A stretch of 16,648 nucleotides of DNA, from positions 1 through 16,648 of the forward strand of contig JAUQPQ010000033.1 of assembly GCA_030550295.1 (NCBI GenBank), in the 5' to 3' direction. Origin of the DNA: Chloroflexota bacterium. Lineage in GTDB: Bacteria > Chloroflexota > Dehalococcoidia > SM23-28-2 > HRBIN24. Below are positions 6,881 to 14,975 of this stretch, in pieces. A program made the position numbers and the translations under genes. The notes under the pieces were generated by a model. It searched no databases and was not told the DNA's origin. It saw only the letters and a list, made by a program, of their open reading frames with translations. Position 1 is the stretch's first letter, and every line of letters begins with the position of its first letter.

Positions 6881-7903
6881 CTAAGAGGGTGAAGACACAA
6901 CCTGTCCCATCATGACCGTCGCCGGCACCTGGTTTATGACCTTAGAATACAGCGTCGGCTCCACCACTAGCACCATGCCGATGCCCATGTTGAAGACGCG
7001 CCACATCTCCTCCTCGGGGACCTTGCCGCGCTCCTGGACCAGATGGAAGATAGGTGGTGCCTGCCAGGCGTTACGCTCTATCTGGGGCCGTAACCCTGGC
7101 GGCAGTATCCTCTTCAGATTGGCCTGGATGCCACCTCCTGTCACGTGGGCGATGCCCCTCACCATCTTGCGCACGGCCATCACTTCTTCATAGTAGCAGC
7201 GATGGGGCCGCAAAAGCTCCTCCCCAAGGGTGCATCCCAGCTCAGGGACGTACTCCTCTAGACGCCGCCGCTCTTGGTGGGGATCTTCGTCTATCCCCAC
7301 CCGGAAGATACGCCTCACCAAGGAGTAGCCGTTGGTGTGAAGCCCCGCTGAAGACAGACCCAAAAGGAGGTCGCCAGCAGCAATGGCAGAGCCATCGATT
7401 AACTCCTCTTCCTCCACTACCCCCACCACGAAGCCCGCTAGGTCGAAGTCGCCTGGACGGTAGACGTCGGGCATGTCGGCCGTCTCACCCCCCAGGAGGG
7501 CACAGCCTATCCTGCGGCAGGCCTCGGCCATACCCCGCACCAGGGCCAACTTGGCCTCAGGGGGTAGTCCATGAGAGGCTATGTAGTCCAAGAAGAAGAG
7601 GGGCTGGGCGCCTACGGTGAGGAGATCGTTTACGTTGAGAGCCACCAGGTCACGCCCGATCCCCTCATAGGCCCCCATGAGGGCCGCTATCTTGGCTTTG
7701 GTGCCGACGCCGTCACAGCTGGCAGCCAAGAGGGGCCGCCTAAAGCCATGGAGGCGGAAGAGGCCAGCAAAGGGGCCCACATCGGCCATCACCTCGGGCC
7801 GACGGGTAGAGGCCACGATGGGACCTAACTGGTCCTTAAGGCGGGAGGCAGCGTCCAGGTCTACTCCGGCCTGGGCATAGGTGTAAGGCGATGGTTCGGC
7901 CAT
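6881..7903 (-). CDS. purM: Phosphoribosylformylglycinamidine cyclo-ligase (AIR synthetase)
   Basis: PurM closes the imidazole ring of AIR using ATP, step 5 of purine synthesis, in the cytoplasm. The 340 residues have the normal length and order: T-Y-A-Q-A-G-V-D (8-15), the ATP-binding loop D-G-V-G-T-K (64-69), V-N-D-L-L-T-V-G-A (91-99), G-G-E-T-A-D-M-P-D-V-Y (138-148), L-H-T-N-G-Y-S-L-V-R, T-G-G-G-I (255-259) and F-N-M-G-I-G-M (304-310). The ATG at 7903 has a normal family N-terminus, but its only ribosome-site-like sequence (AAGG) touches the start codon, and an in-frame TAG two codons upstream excludes an earlier start, so initiation may be weak. A TATAAT box lies about 60 bases upstream. 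Confidence 0.97.
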   Translation of the reverse strand: MAEPSPYTYAQAGVDLDAASRLKDQLGPIVASTRRPEVMADVGPFAGLFRLHGFRRPLLAASCDGVGTKAKIAALMGAYEGIGRDLVALNVNDLLTVGAQPLFFLDYIASHGLPPEAKLALVRGMAEACRRIGCALLGGETADMPDVYRPGDFDLAGFVVGVVEEEELIDGSAIAAGDLLLGLSSAGLHTNGYSLVRRIFRVGIDEDPHQERRRLEEYVPELGCTLGEELLRPHRCYYEEVMAVRKMVRGIAHVTGGGIQANLKRILPPGLRPQIERNAWQAPPIFHLVQERGKVPEEEMWRVFNMGIGMVLVVEPTLYSKVINQVPATVMMGQVVSSPS

Positions 7904-8212
7904 CCTTCGCTACTGCTAGGTTGTGCACTCCCCCAAAGCCCGTCCCTGCAGCGGACGCTATTCCATTATAACCGCTGAGGCGCTTATTAGTGAGGGCCGA
8001 GGGCGGCCCCTATCTGGGCAGAAGCCTCGTCCTGCCCCAGTCCTAGGTGATCGATGTAGCTGGCGCCGGTAAGGTCTATCATCAGGCCCCTTCGCAAAGG
8101 GCGGTGCAGGCTACGTTATGGCCGCTGTGCCTCACCTGGGAAGCCATCTCCTCCGCGATCTCACCTAATAGCAGCCGGTCACAAGGACAGCAGATAGTAA
8201 GGCGAACCCGAC
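7904..8212 (-). other. Intergenic region between purF and purM with two overlapping micro-ORFs
   Basis: No recognised gene lies in these 309 bases. On the minus strand a 21-codon ORF (8147-8082, ATG just after GGAGGAG) ends in TGA, which shares one base with the ATG of a 31-codon ORF (8082-7987) in another frame (a TGATG junction). The first frame is also open further upstream, into the end of purF, where it reads T-I-C-C-P-C-D-R-L-L-L and later C-T-A-L-C-E-G-A. The second reads M-I-D-L-T-G-A-S-Y-I-D-H-L-G-L-G. They could be a coupled peptide pair, the remnant of a small Cys-rich gene broken by a frameshift, or chance. I recognise neither. The purM-proximal part holds a TATAAT box. Confidence 0.3.
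7965..7970 (-). promoter_or_regulatory. Possible purM promoter (-10 box)
   Basis: A perfect TATAAT on the minus strand (7970-7965) would start transcription near 7958, about 55 bases before purM. No good -35 hexamer lies 16-18 bases upstream, so this is a partial match. It would give purM and purH expression independent of the purF promoter. Confidence 0.35.
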
Positions 8213-9673
8213 CTAGCGCCGATCCTGCTCCCAGCTCCAGAGGGCGGACACCGCCACCTTCGGCCCCTCCTCGCGCGGGTGCTCGAAGACCAGCTTGTCC
8301 ATCTGGAGCTGGACGGGCATGGGGTAGTGGCCGCTGAAGCATGCGGTACAGAAGGTGTCCTCGCTCTGGCCTATGGCCCTCATGAGCCCTGGAAGGGAGA
8401 GATAGCCTAGGGAGTCGGCCCCTATATGTTGGCGGATCTCCTCCACCGTCTTTTCGTTGGCGATGAGCTCCCACCGGGTAGCCATGTCGATGCCGAAGGG
8501 ACAGGGATGGCGTATAGGAGGGGAGCAGATGCGCATATGCACCTCACGCGCCCCTGCCCGCCGAAGCATCTCCACCACCTTGGGGGTGGTGGTCCCCCGC
8601 ACGATGGAATCGTCTACTACTACCAGCCTCTTGCCCTCAATGACTTCCCTTAGGGGATTGAACTTAAGGTAGACGCCCATGTCGCGCAGGCGTTGGTCGG
8701 GCTGGATGAAGGTGCGGCCCACGTAGCGGTTCTTCACCAGCCCTTCAGCGTAAGGGATGCCCGACTGGTGGGAATAGCCAATGGCAGCCGGTATGGCCGA
8801 GTCGGGGACGCCCATCACCAGGTCCGCCTCCACCGGATGCTCCAGGGCCAACTGGCGCCCCATAGCCATGCGCACCGCATAAAGGAGCTGCCCCCGTAGC
8901 CGCGAGTCTGGCCGTGCAAAGTAGATGTACTCGAAGACGCACAAAGACGGCCTCTGGATGGGAACGGCCTGGAAGACATGCATCCCCCCCTCGTCCACTA
9001 TCACCGCCTCCCCAGGCCCTATCTCCCTGATGAACTCCGCCCCCAAATGGTCTAGGGCACACGTCTCCGATGCCACAACGTACCCACCGTTGAGTTGACC
9101 CAGGCAGAGAGGCCTTATGCCCCAAGGGTCACGAATGGCGATAAGGCTAGTCGGGGTAAGGACAGCAAGAGAATAAGCCCCTTGCAGCAGACGCATCACC
9201 GACCTTATCCGCTCGGGCCAGCCCGCCCCTGGCGCCCAGGCCAAAAGATGGGCTATTACCTCCGTATCGGTGGTGGTGTGGAACTGTACGCCCGTCTCCT
9301 CCAAGGTGTACCGCAGGACGTCAGCATTGATGAGATTGCCGTTGTGGGCCACCGCCACAGGGCCATTAGGGCCCTCTACAACTATGGGCTGGGCATTATA
9401 AGGCAAAGAGGAGCCCGTGGTGGAATAACGGGTGTGGCCAATGGCGATATGCCCAGGCAAGTGACACAGATCCTCCTCATCGAACACCTGGGACACCAGG
9501 CCCATGCCCGTACGCACGTGGACACGGACACCATCAGCAGTGGCGATGCCAGCGGCCTCCTGCCCGCGATGCTGGAGGGCATAGATGCCATAGAAGGTAA
9601 GACGGACTACATCTTCTCCAGGAGCATAAACCCCAAAGACGCCGCACTTCTCTTGCCACTGGCGGCCCATCAT
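8213..9673 (-). CDS. purF: Amidophosphoribosyltransferase (glutamine PRPP amidotransferase)
   Basis: PurF makes 5-phosphoribosylamine from PRPP and glutamine, the committed step of purine synthesis. Counting from ATG 9673 (486 residues), the catalytic N-terminal nucleophile is Cys10 in C-G-V-F-G, so a 9-residue propeptide (M-M-G-R-Q-W-Q-E-K) would be removed, as in the Bacillus enzyme. The glutaminase domain shows A-L-Q-H-R-G-Q-E, H-T-R-Y-S-T and H-N-G-N-L. The phosphoribosyltransferase domain has the PRPP loop V-V-V-D-D-S-I-V-R-G-T-T (about 351-362). Cys245, Cys391, Cys442 and Cys445 occupy the four [4Fe-4S] ligand positions of the Bacillus-type enzyme, so this is the iron-sulfur form. I chose ATG 9673 (9670 is equally possible) because the frame's earlier GTG at 9766 lies upstream of the predicted transcription start and would lengthen the propeptide to 40 residues. 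Confidence 0.96.
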   Translation of the reverse strand: MMGRQWQEKCGVFGVYAPGEDVVRLTFYGIYALQHRGQEAAGIATADGVRVHVRTGMGLVSQVFDEEDLCHLPGHIAIGHTRYSTTGSSLPYNAQPIVVEGPNGPVAVAHNGNLINADVLRYTLEETGVQFHTTTDTEVIAHLLAWAPGAGWPERIRSVMRLLQGAYSLAVLTPTSLIAIRDPWGIRPLCLGQLNGGYVVASETCALDHLGAEFIREIGPGEAVIVDEGGMHVFQAVPIQRPSLCVFEYIYFARPDSRLRGQLLYAVRMAMGRQLALEHPVEADLVMGVPDSAIPAAIGYSHQSGIPYAEGLVKNRYVGRTFIQPDQRLRDMGVYLKFNPLREVIEGKRLVVVDDSIVRGTTTPKVVEMLRRAGAREVHMRICSPPIRHPCPFGIDMATRWELIANEKTVEEIRQHIGADSLGYLSLPGLMRAIGQSEDTFCTACFSGHYPMPVQLQMDKLVFEHPREEGPKVAVSALWSWEQDRR

Positions 9674-9756
9674 GCCCCTAACACCGGGGCCCCTTTTGCC
9701 CCTCCCAACAGGGCCAAAAAGCCTACACCTAAACCCACTGCCTGTTTGGCGCCCCC

Positions 9757-9785
9757 ATTGTAACACGTAGGAAACCCGCCGTCAA
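9757..9785 (-). promoter_or_regulatory. purF promoter
   Basis: On the minus strand TTGACG (9785-9780) and TACAAT (9762-9757) are separated by exactly 17 bases, each matching the sigma70 consensus at 5 of 6 positions. Transcription would start near 9750, giving a leader of about 77 bases before purF. The -35 box lies 11 bases from the -35 box of the divergent gltB promoter. Confidence 0.65.
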
Positions 9786-9796
9786 AGTGCTTCCCG

Positions 9797-9825
9797 TTGA
9801 CACCGCTCCCCAAGATCGCTAAAGT
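9797..9825 (+). promoter_or_regulatory. gltB promoter P1
   Basis: A perfect TTGACA (9797-9802) is followed after 17 bases by TAAAGT (9820-9825), a 4 of 6 match. Transcription would start near 9832, placing the hairpin at 9838-9874 at the very 5' end of the message. The two -35 boxes of purF and gltB form an inverted pair, GTCAA and TTGAC, 11 bases apart. Confidence 0.55.
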
Positions 9826-9837
9826 AGGGCCTAAACA

Positions 9838-9874
9838 GCTACTCCCGCCGCCCTGGACGGGAAGTAGCCTTTTT
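9838..9874 (+). terminator. Terminator-like hairpin in the gltB leader
   Basis: GCTACT (9838-9843) plus CCCG (9844-9847) pairs with CGGG (9858-9861) plus AGTAGC (9863-9868), a 10-base-pair stem with one bulged A (9862) and a 10-base loop. It is followed by C and five T (9870-9874). This has the shape of a rho-independent terminator on the plus strand only. From promoter P1 it would act as an attenuator within the first 45 bases. No antiterminator fold is obvious. It may instead be a 5' stabilising hairpin. Confidence 0.5.
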
Positions 9875-9882
9875 GCTAGAAT
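9854..9882 (+). promoter_or_regulatory. Possible second gltB promoter P2
   Basis: TGGACG (9854-9859), a 17-base spacer and TAGAAT (9877-9882, 5 of 6) with an extended TGC just before the -10 box. It overlaps the right arm of the leader hairpin, and a transcript from it would skip the hairpin. This gives a possible unattenuated alternative to P1. Confidence 0.4.
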
Positions 9883-9919
9883 TGTTACATCGGTCACGAA
9901 TCCCCTAGGGGAGGGGTCT

Positions 9920-12900
9920 GTGATAGGGGCGAAGAGGATAGGGCTTTACGACCCTGTCTTTGAGCAAGACAGCTGTGGCGTGGGCTTTGTGGCCAGGCCC
10001 ACTTCGCAGCCCAGCCGGGAGATAGTGGAGATGGCCCTGCAGGCGGTGGTGAACCTGGCCCACCGCGGAGCCTTGGACGCCGATGCTAAGACAGGGGATG
10101 GGGCGGGTATATTGGTGCAAGTGCCCCACGCCTTCTTCGCCCGGGAGGTGCAGCGATTAGGCCTACGCCTTCCCAGGCCCGATGAGCTTGCAGTAGCAAT
10201 GGTCTTTTTGCCCCGGGAGGAGGGAAGGGCGGCACAGGCTCGCCGTATTCTGGAGCACAGGGCCCAGGGCCGGGGAATGCACATATTAGGGTGGCGCCAG
10301 GTACCCTTGGACACTTCCGTCCTTGGCGACAAGGCCCTGAGCACTTGCCCACGCATTGAGCAGCTGCTGGTAGTGCCCGCCCGCCCCATGACTGGCGAGG
10401 AGTACGAGCAGGCCCTATACCTGGCGCGCAAGGAGGTGGAGAGGGACTTAGTAAAGGAGGGGCTGGACGACTGTTACATCCCTTCCTTCTCTTATCGCCG
10501 TCTTGTATACAAGGGCCTGCTGGTAGCCAAGCAGCTTAGGGGCCTCTACTTAGATCTACAGGACCCCATGTTCCAATCGGCGCTGGCCATCTTCCATCAG
10601 CGTTACTCCACCAATACCTTCCCCACCTGGCCACTGGCACAGCCCATGCGCATGTTGGCCCACAATGGGGAGATCAACACCCTTAGGGGCAACGAGAACT
10701 GGATGCGGGCCCGGGAGCCAGAGCTTCACAGCTCCACCTGGGGGGAAGACATAGAGCTCCTTAAGCCCATCATCGTCCCCGGTGGATCTGATTCAGCCAT
10801 GTTAGACAATGTGCTGGAAGCCCTAGCCCTAAGCGGCAGGGACATCCTCCACGCCATGCTCATGCTGGTGCCTGAGGCCTGGGAGCGCATGCCCGACCTG
10901 GACCCCACATGGCGCGATTTCTACGAGTACCACGCCTGCCTCATGGAGCCGTGGGACGGCCCCGCCGCCCTGGCCTTTACCGATGGCGCTAAGGTTGGCG
11001 CCTGCCTGGACCGCAACGGCCTTCGCCCCCTCAGGTACAAGATCTTGGACGATGGCCTGGTCATAGCCGGCTCCGAGGTGGGGATCGTCGAGGTGGCGGA
11101 GGAGAAGGTAATAGAGAAGGGGCGCCTTGGCCCAGGGGATATGATCGTGGTAGACACCCAGGCTGGACGCATCCTCAAGAAGGGGGACGTGATGGCTCAG
11201 CTAGTGGGCCGCCGCCCCTACGGAGAATGGCTCCGCACCCATATGGTGCGTTTGCGCCAGCCCCCTCCCACCGATGGCCACTGGCGGGAAGGCCTGGAGG
11301 ACGATACAGACTTGGGCCAGCTCCAAACGGCCTTCGCCTGCACCAATGAAGACGTACGTATGATCATAAGGACTATGGCCACCCAAGGCCACGACCCCGT
11401 CTTCTCCATGGGGGACGACATCCCCTTAGCAGTGCTCTCCCAAACCCATCGCCCCCTCCCCTTCTACTTCAAGCAGCGCTTCGCCCAAGTCACTAACCCC
11501 CCCATAGACCCCCTACGGGAAGAGCTAGTCATGTCCCTCGACAGCTACCTGGGCCCTAGGGGGAGCATCTTTGAGGAGACGCCGGAGCACGCCAAGGTCA
11601 TCCACCTGGAGAGCCCTTTACTTTCCGTCCAGGCCATGGAGGCCCTACGCAAGGTGCCAGGCTTCCCATGGCGGGAGATATCCCTCCTCTTCCCCGTAGA
11701 AGAGGGGCCTTCGGGCCTGGAGAGGGCTCTAGAACGTATCTGTGCAGAGGCATCCCAGGCAGTAGATGAGGGCGTCAAGATCGTCATACTCACGGACAAG
11801 GGCGTAGATGCCCAACATGCGGCCGTCCCCATGCTACTGGCGGTGGGGGCAGTACACCATCACCTCATTCGCCACGGCCAACGGATGAAGGCGGACATCG
11901 TCGTAGAGACGGGACAAGCCTGGGACGTGCATCACTTCGCCCTTTTGCTAGGGTATGGTGCCAACGCTATATATCCTTACCTCGCCTTCGCCACCCTCAG
12001 GTCCTTCCTCAAGGAGAGAGACCTGCAGGAGATGGAGGTAGAAGAGCTCCTGGGCAACTTCCGGCAGGCAGTGGAAAGGGGCCTACTAAAGATCATGTCC
12101 AAGATGGGCATCTCCGCCCTTCGCTCCTACCGGGGGGCCCAGATATTTGAGGTGATCGGCCTAGCCGAAGAGGTGGTGGAGAGGTACTTCACAGGGACGC
12201 CCAACAAACTGGGAGGCATAGGTCTGCGCGAGATAGCAGAGGACGTCCTGTATTGGCACCATCAGGCCTTCCAAGTGTACCCCGAGACCAAGAAGTTGCC
12301 AGACATAGGCTATGTGCGCTTCCGACGGGAGGGAGAGTACCACGGCTTCAACCCACAGGTAGTGACCGCCCTCCAAGAGGCAGTCCAGGGGGGCGACTAT
12401 GATGCCTACAAGAGATTCTCCCGCCTCGTACGAGAGGGGCCACCTCGCACCCTACGGGACCTATTGGAGATCCAGAGCGACCGCCTCCCCATACCTTTAG
12501 AGGAAGTGGAGCCGGCAAGGGAGATCGTCAAACGGTTCGTGACGGCAGCCATGTCCCTAGGGGCCCTCTCCCCTGAGGCCCACAAGACCATCGCCATGGC
12601 CATGAACCGGCTGGGGGCCCGCAGCAACACCGGCGAGGGAGGAGAAGAGAGGAGCTGGTACCGGCCCCAGCCAGGAGGGGACAGGGCCGACAGCAAGATA
12701 AAGCAGGTGGCATCGGGGCGATTTGGCGTCACCACCGAGTACCTCTCCATGGGCGAGGAGCTAGAGATAAAGATGGCTCAAGGCTCCAAGCCTGGGGAAG
12801 GGGGCCAGCTTCCCGGCCACAAGGTAAACGAGTTCATCGCCTCGGTGCGTCACGCCATCCCTGGCATCCCCCTCATATCGCCACCACCCCACCATGACAT

Positions 12901-14446
12901 CTATTCCATTGAGGACTTAGCCCAACTCATCTACGACCTGAAGCAGGTGAACCCTCAGGCCAAGGTAGGGGTGAAGCTAGTAGCCGAATCGGGAGTGGGA
13001 ACGGTCGCCGCCGGCGTGGCCAAGGCCTACGCCGATTACATCCTTATCTCTGGGGCCGAAGGGGGAACAGGGGCCTCGCCCCTCTCCTCCATCAAGAACG
13101 CCGGCTGCCCCTGGGAACTGGGTCTGGCTGAGACGCAGCAGGTCCTTATCCTCAACGGCCTCAGGGGCAGGGTACGTCTGCGCACCGATGGTGGCCTGAA
13201 GACGGGATGGGACGTGGTGAAGGCTGCCCTCCTAGGGGCCGACGAATACGGCTTTGGCACGGCAGCCATGGTAGCCATAGGGTGCGATATGGCCCGCCAG
13301 TGCCACCTCAACACCTGCCCTACAGGCATCGCCACCCAGCGCCGTGACCTTATTGAGAAGCGGTACAAGGGCCGGGTGGAGTGGTTAGTCAACTACTTCA
13401 CCTTCGTGGCCGAGGAGGTGCGAGAGATCCTCGCCTCTATGGGCTACCGTCGTCTAGAAGAGATAATAGGGCGCGTCGACTTGCTGGTGCCCAGGGAGCT
13501 GCCCGAAGGGCACCGGGGGCGCACTCTGGCCCTGGAGGCCCTCCTGGCCGATGTAGACCCTGGGCGCCTCCAGCCCCGCCGCTGCGTCCAGCCCCGAAAT
13601 GACCGCCCACACCCCTGCGCCGATGACCTCATATGGCAACAGGTCATCCCCGCCCTGGAGGAAGGCACCCCAGTGCGAGTGGAGACCACCATCCACAACT
13701 TCCACCTCACCGCAGGGGCCCGTATAGCTGGCTACATCGCCAAGCGCTACGACCTAGCAGGCCTCCCCGAAGGGACGATAGAGATTGTATACCGGGGGAC
13801 CGCCGGCCAGAGCTTCGGCGCCTGGTGTATGCCTGGAATGCGCCTAATCCTGGAAGGGGAGGCCAACGACTACGTAGGCAAGGGGATGAGCGGAGGGGAG
13901 ATCATTATCCGCCCACCCAGGGAAGGCCGTTACTACTGGCGGGATAACGTCATCGTGGGCAACACGGTGTTGTACGGGGCCACCGGCGGCAAGCTCTTCG
14001 TGGCCGGTCGCGCTGGCGAACGCTTCGCCGTGCGCAATTCAGGGGCCATCGCCGTTGTGGAGGGCGCAGGAGATCACTGTTGCGAATATATGACCCAGGG
14101 CACCGTAGTAGTGCTAGGACGAACCGGCCGTAACTTCGGTGCCGGCATGTCCTGGGGCACGGCCTACGTCCTGGACGAGGACGGCTCCTTCCCACGCCGC
14201 TATAACCCAGAGCTAATAACCATCCAGCCAGTGAACAGCAAGGAAGATGAGAAGTTTCTGCGCTCCCTCATAGAGGAGCACGCCCACAAAACTGGAAGCC
14301 CCTGGGCACGCTACATCCTAGACCATTGGGCCCAGTTCTTGCCCAAGTTCTGGAAGGTAGTACCCCTCTCAGTCCCCATGGACGTCATGGGCCATGCGAT
14401 ACACCCACGAGAGGCGCCCACCCCCTCTCACGGCAGCGGACCGTAG
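9920..14446 (+). CDS. gltB: Glutamate synthase large (alpha) subunit
   Basis: GltB converts glutamine and 2-oxoglutarate to two glutamates and gives the cell its main nitrogen donor. Counting from GTG 9920 (1508 residues, normal length), Cys19 in C-G-V-G-F is the glutaminase nucleophile after a short propeptide. The glutaminase domain (about 19-420) includes Q-R-Y-S-T-N-T-F-P-T-W and H-N-G-E-I-N-T. The FMN domain runs from about 870, with S-N-T-G-E-G-G-E and G-A-E-G-G-T-G-A-S-P. The [3Fe-4S] cysteines are Cys1122, Cys1128 and Cys1133 in C-D-M-A-R-Q-C-H-L-N-T-C-P. A GXGXG beta-helix closes the protein (about 1250-1430). I chose GTG 9920 for its GGGAGGGG ribosome site and the usual spacing to the nucleophile; the frame extends up to a TTG at 9797, but that codon is part of the -35 box. 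The ribosome site lies beside the 12-base palindrome 9901-9912 and could be masked by pairing. The small subunit gene gltD is not adjacent. Confidence 0.97.
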   Translation: MIGAKRIGLYDPVFEQDSCGVGFVARPTSQPSREIVEMALQAVVNLAHRGALDADAKTGDGAGILVQVPHAFFAREVQRLGLRLPRPDELAVAMVFLPREEGRAAQARRILEHRAQGRGMHILGWRQVPLDTSVLGDKALSTCPRIEQLLVVPARPMTGEEYEQALYLARKEVERDLVKEGLDDCYIPSFSYRRLVYKGLLVAKQLRGLYLDLQDPMFQSALAIFHQRYSTNTFPTWPLAQPMRMLAHNGEINTLRGNENWMRAREPELHSSTWGEDIELLKPIIVPGGSDSAMLDNVLEALALSGRDILHAMLMLVPEAWERMPDLDPTWRDFYEYHACLMEPWDGPAALAFTDGAKVGACLDRNGLRPLRYKILDDGLVIAGSEVGIVEVAEEKVIEKGRLGPGDMIVVDTQAGRILKKGDVMAQLVGRRPYGEWLRTHMVRLRQPPPTDGHWREGLEDDTDLGQLQTAFACTNEDVRMIIRTMATQGHDPVFSMGDDIPLAVLSQTHRPLPFYFKQRFAQVTNPPIDPLREELVMSLDSYLGPRGSIFEETPEHAKVIHLESPLLSVQAMEALRKVPGFPWREISLLFPVEEGPSGLERALERICAEASQAVDEGVKIVILTDKGVDAQHAAVPMLLAVGAVHHHLIRHGQRMKADIVVETGQAWDVHHFALLLGYGANAIYPYLAFATLRSFLKERDLQEMEVEELLGNFRQAVERGLLKIMSKMGISALRSYRGAQIFEVIGLAEEVVERYFTGTPNKLGGIGLREIAEDVLYWHHQAFQVYPETKKLPDIGYVRFRREGEYHGFNPQVVTALQEAVQGGDYDAYKRFSRLVREGPPRTLRDLLEIQSDRLPIPLEEVEPAREIVKRFVTAAMSLGALSPEAHKTIAMAMNRLGARSNTGEGGEERSWYRPQPGGDRADSKIKQVASGRFGVTTEYLSMGEELEIKMAQGSKPGEGGQLPGHKVNEFIASVRHAIPGIPLISPPPHHDIYSIEDLAQLIYDLKQVNPQAKVGVKLVAESGVGTVAAGVAKAYADYILISGAEGGTGASPLSSIKNAGCPWELGLAETQQVLILNGLRGRVRLRTDGGLKTGWDVVKAALLGADEYGFGTAAMVAIGCDMARQCHLNTCPTGIATQRRDLIEKRYKGRVEWLVNYFTFVAEEVREILASMGYRRLEEIIGRVDLLVPRELPEGHRGRTLALEALLADVDPGRLQPRRCVQPRNDRPHPCADDLIWQQVIPALEEGTPVRVETTIHNFHLTAGARIAGYIAKRYDLAGLPEGTIEIVYRGTAGQSFGAWCMPGMRLILEGEANDYVGKGMSGGEIIIRPPREGRYYWRDNVIVGNTVLYGATGGKLFVAGRAGERFAVRNSGAIAVVEGAGDHCCEYMTQGTVVVLGRTGRNFGAGMSWGTAYVLDEDGSFPRRYNPELITIQPVNSKEDEKFLRSLIEEHAHKTGSPWARYILDHWAQFLPKFWKVVPLSVPMDVMGHAIHPREAPTPSHGSGP

Positions 14447-14452
14447 CGGGCT

Positions 14453-14480
14453 TTGAATCATACCACGCCTAGGTTATAAT
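14453..14480 (+). promoter_or_regulatory. Promoter of the Fe-S carrier gene
   Basis: TTGAAT (14453-14458, 4 of 6) is followed after 16 bases by a perfect TATAAT (14475-14480). Transcription would begin near 14487, about 34 bases before the ATG at 14521. This separates the carrier gene from gltB, whose stop is 7 bases upstream of the -35 box. Confidence 0.6.
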
Positions 14481-14520
14481 GGGGGGTGTCACCAAACAGG
14501 GGTGCAAGGGGGAAGATAGC

Positions 14521-14877
14521 ATGATCAGTATGACGGAGAGGGCGGCGGCCAAGGCCAAGGAGATCCTCGAGCAGAAAGGGATGGCCCAGGGCGCCCTCCG
14601 CGTCTTCGTAGTGGGAGGCGGGTGCTCTGGCTTCCAGTACGGAATGGCCCTGGCTCGGGAGATTGAAGAGGACGATTTCGTCATTGAGGACAAGGGAGTA
14701 CGCCTGGTAGTAGACCCCGAGAGCGCTACCCTCCTGCAGGGCGCAGAGATAGACTACGTTGACGACTTGATGAGGGCTGGGTTTACTATTTACAACCCCA
14801 ACGCCGTACGCACCTGTGCCTGCGGTCAATCTTTCTCCACCGCTGAAGGTGGCGGAACTCCCAGGCCCTGCCACTAA
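14521..14877 (+). CDS. A-type iron-sulfur carrier (IscA/ErpA/HesB family)
   Basis: The protein of 118 residues is a single A-type carrier domain that accepts and hands on Fe-S clusters in the cytoplasm. The three cluster cysteines are present: Cys35 in G-G-G-C-S-G-F-Q-Y, and Cys99 and Cys101 in T-C-A-C-G-Q-S-F. The family core E-x-x-D-F-V-I and the stretch around G-A-E-I-D-Y-V-D are intact. The last 14 residues form a Gly/Pro-rich tail with an extra Cys117, which is unusual. I chose ATG 14521 because AAGGGGGAAG precedes it; the frame could begin at 14479 only inside the promoter. Neighbouring client candidates are GltB ([3Fe-4S]), PurF ([4Fe-4S]) and the Rieske protein, but the gene has its own promoter and terminator, so it is a single-gene unit. 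IscA, ErpA and SufA cannot be separated by sequence alone here. Confidence 0.93.
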   Translation: MISMTERAAAKAKEILEQKGMAQGALRVFVVGGGCSGFQYGMALAREIEEDDFVIEDKGVRLVVDPESATLLQGAEIDYVDDLMRAGFTIYNPNAVRTCACGQSFSTAEGGGTPRPCH

Positions 14878-14885
14878 AAGCTTTT

Positions 14886-14929
14886 AAGGGGCTGAGTGCC
14901 ATCGGGTTGTTGGCGTTGGCCCCTTTTTT
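14886..14929 (+). terminator. Rho-independent terminator after the Fe-S carrier gene
   Basis: AAGGGGC (14886-14892) pairs with GCCCCTT across a 26-base interior that itself contains a GCCA/TGGC pairing. The right arm runs straight into a run of six T ending at 14929. It lies 9 bases after the stop codon. Confidence 0.8.
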
Positions 14930-14975
14930 ATCTATCTTCGCCTAAACGAGCATCCTCCAAGGGGGTGGTAAGCCT

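Noticed and set aside
7925..7962. A short CGTCC/GGACG inverted repeat in the purM leader.
   Set aside because: A 5-base stem with no T run in GC-rich DNA is expected by chance; a purine riboswitch core could not be recognised.
9674..9766. An N-terminal extension of purF starting at GTG 9766 (517 residues).
   Set aside because: It begins upstream of the predicted transcription start and overlaps the -10 box, and it would place the catalytic cysteine after 40 residues rather than the usual roughly 10.
9797..9919. An N-terminal extension of gltB starting at TTG 9797.
   Set aside because: The TTG is part of the -35 hexamer TTGACA and the first codons cross the leader hairpin. GTG 9920 has a strong ribosome site and fits the family N-terminus.
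14479..14520. An N-terminal extension of the Fe-S carrier from ATG 14479.
   Set aside because: This ATG overlaps the TATAAT box and lies upstream of the predicted transcription start. ATG 14521 has a good ribosome site and the family's normal N-terminus.
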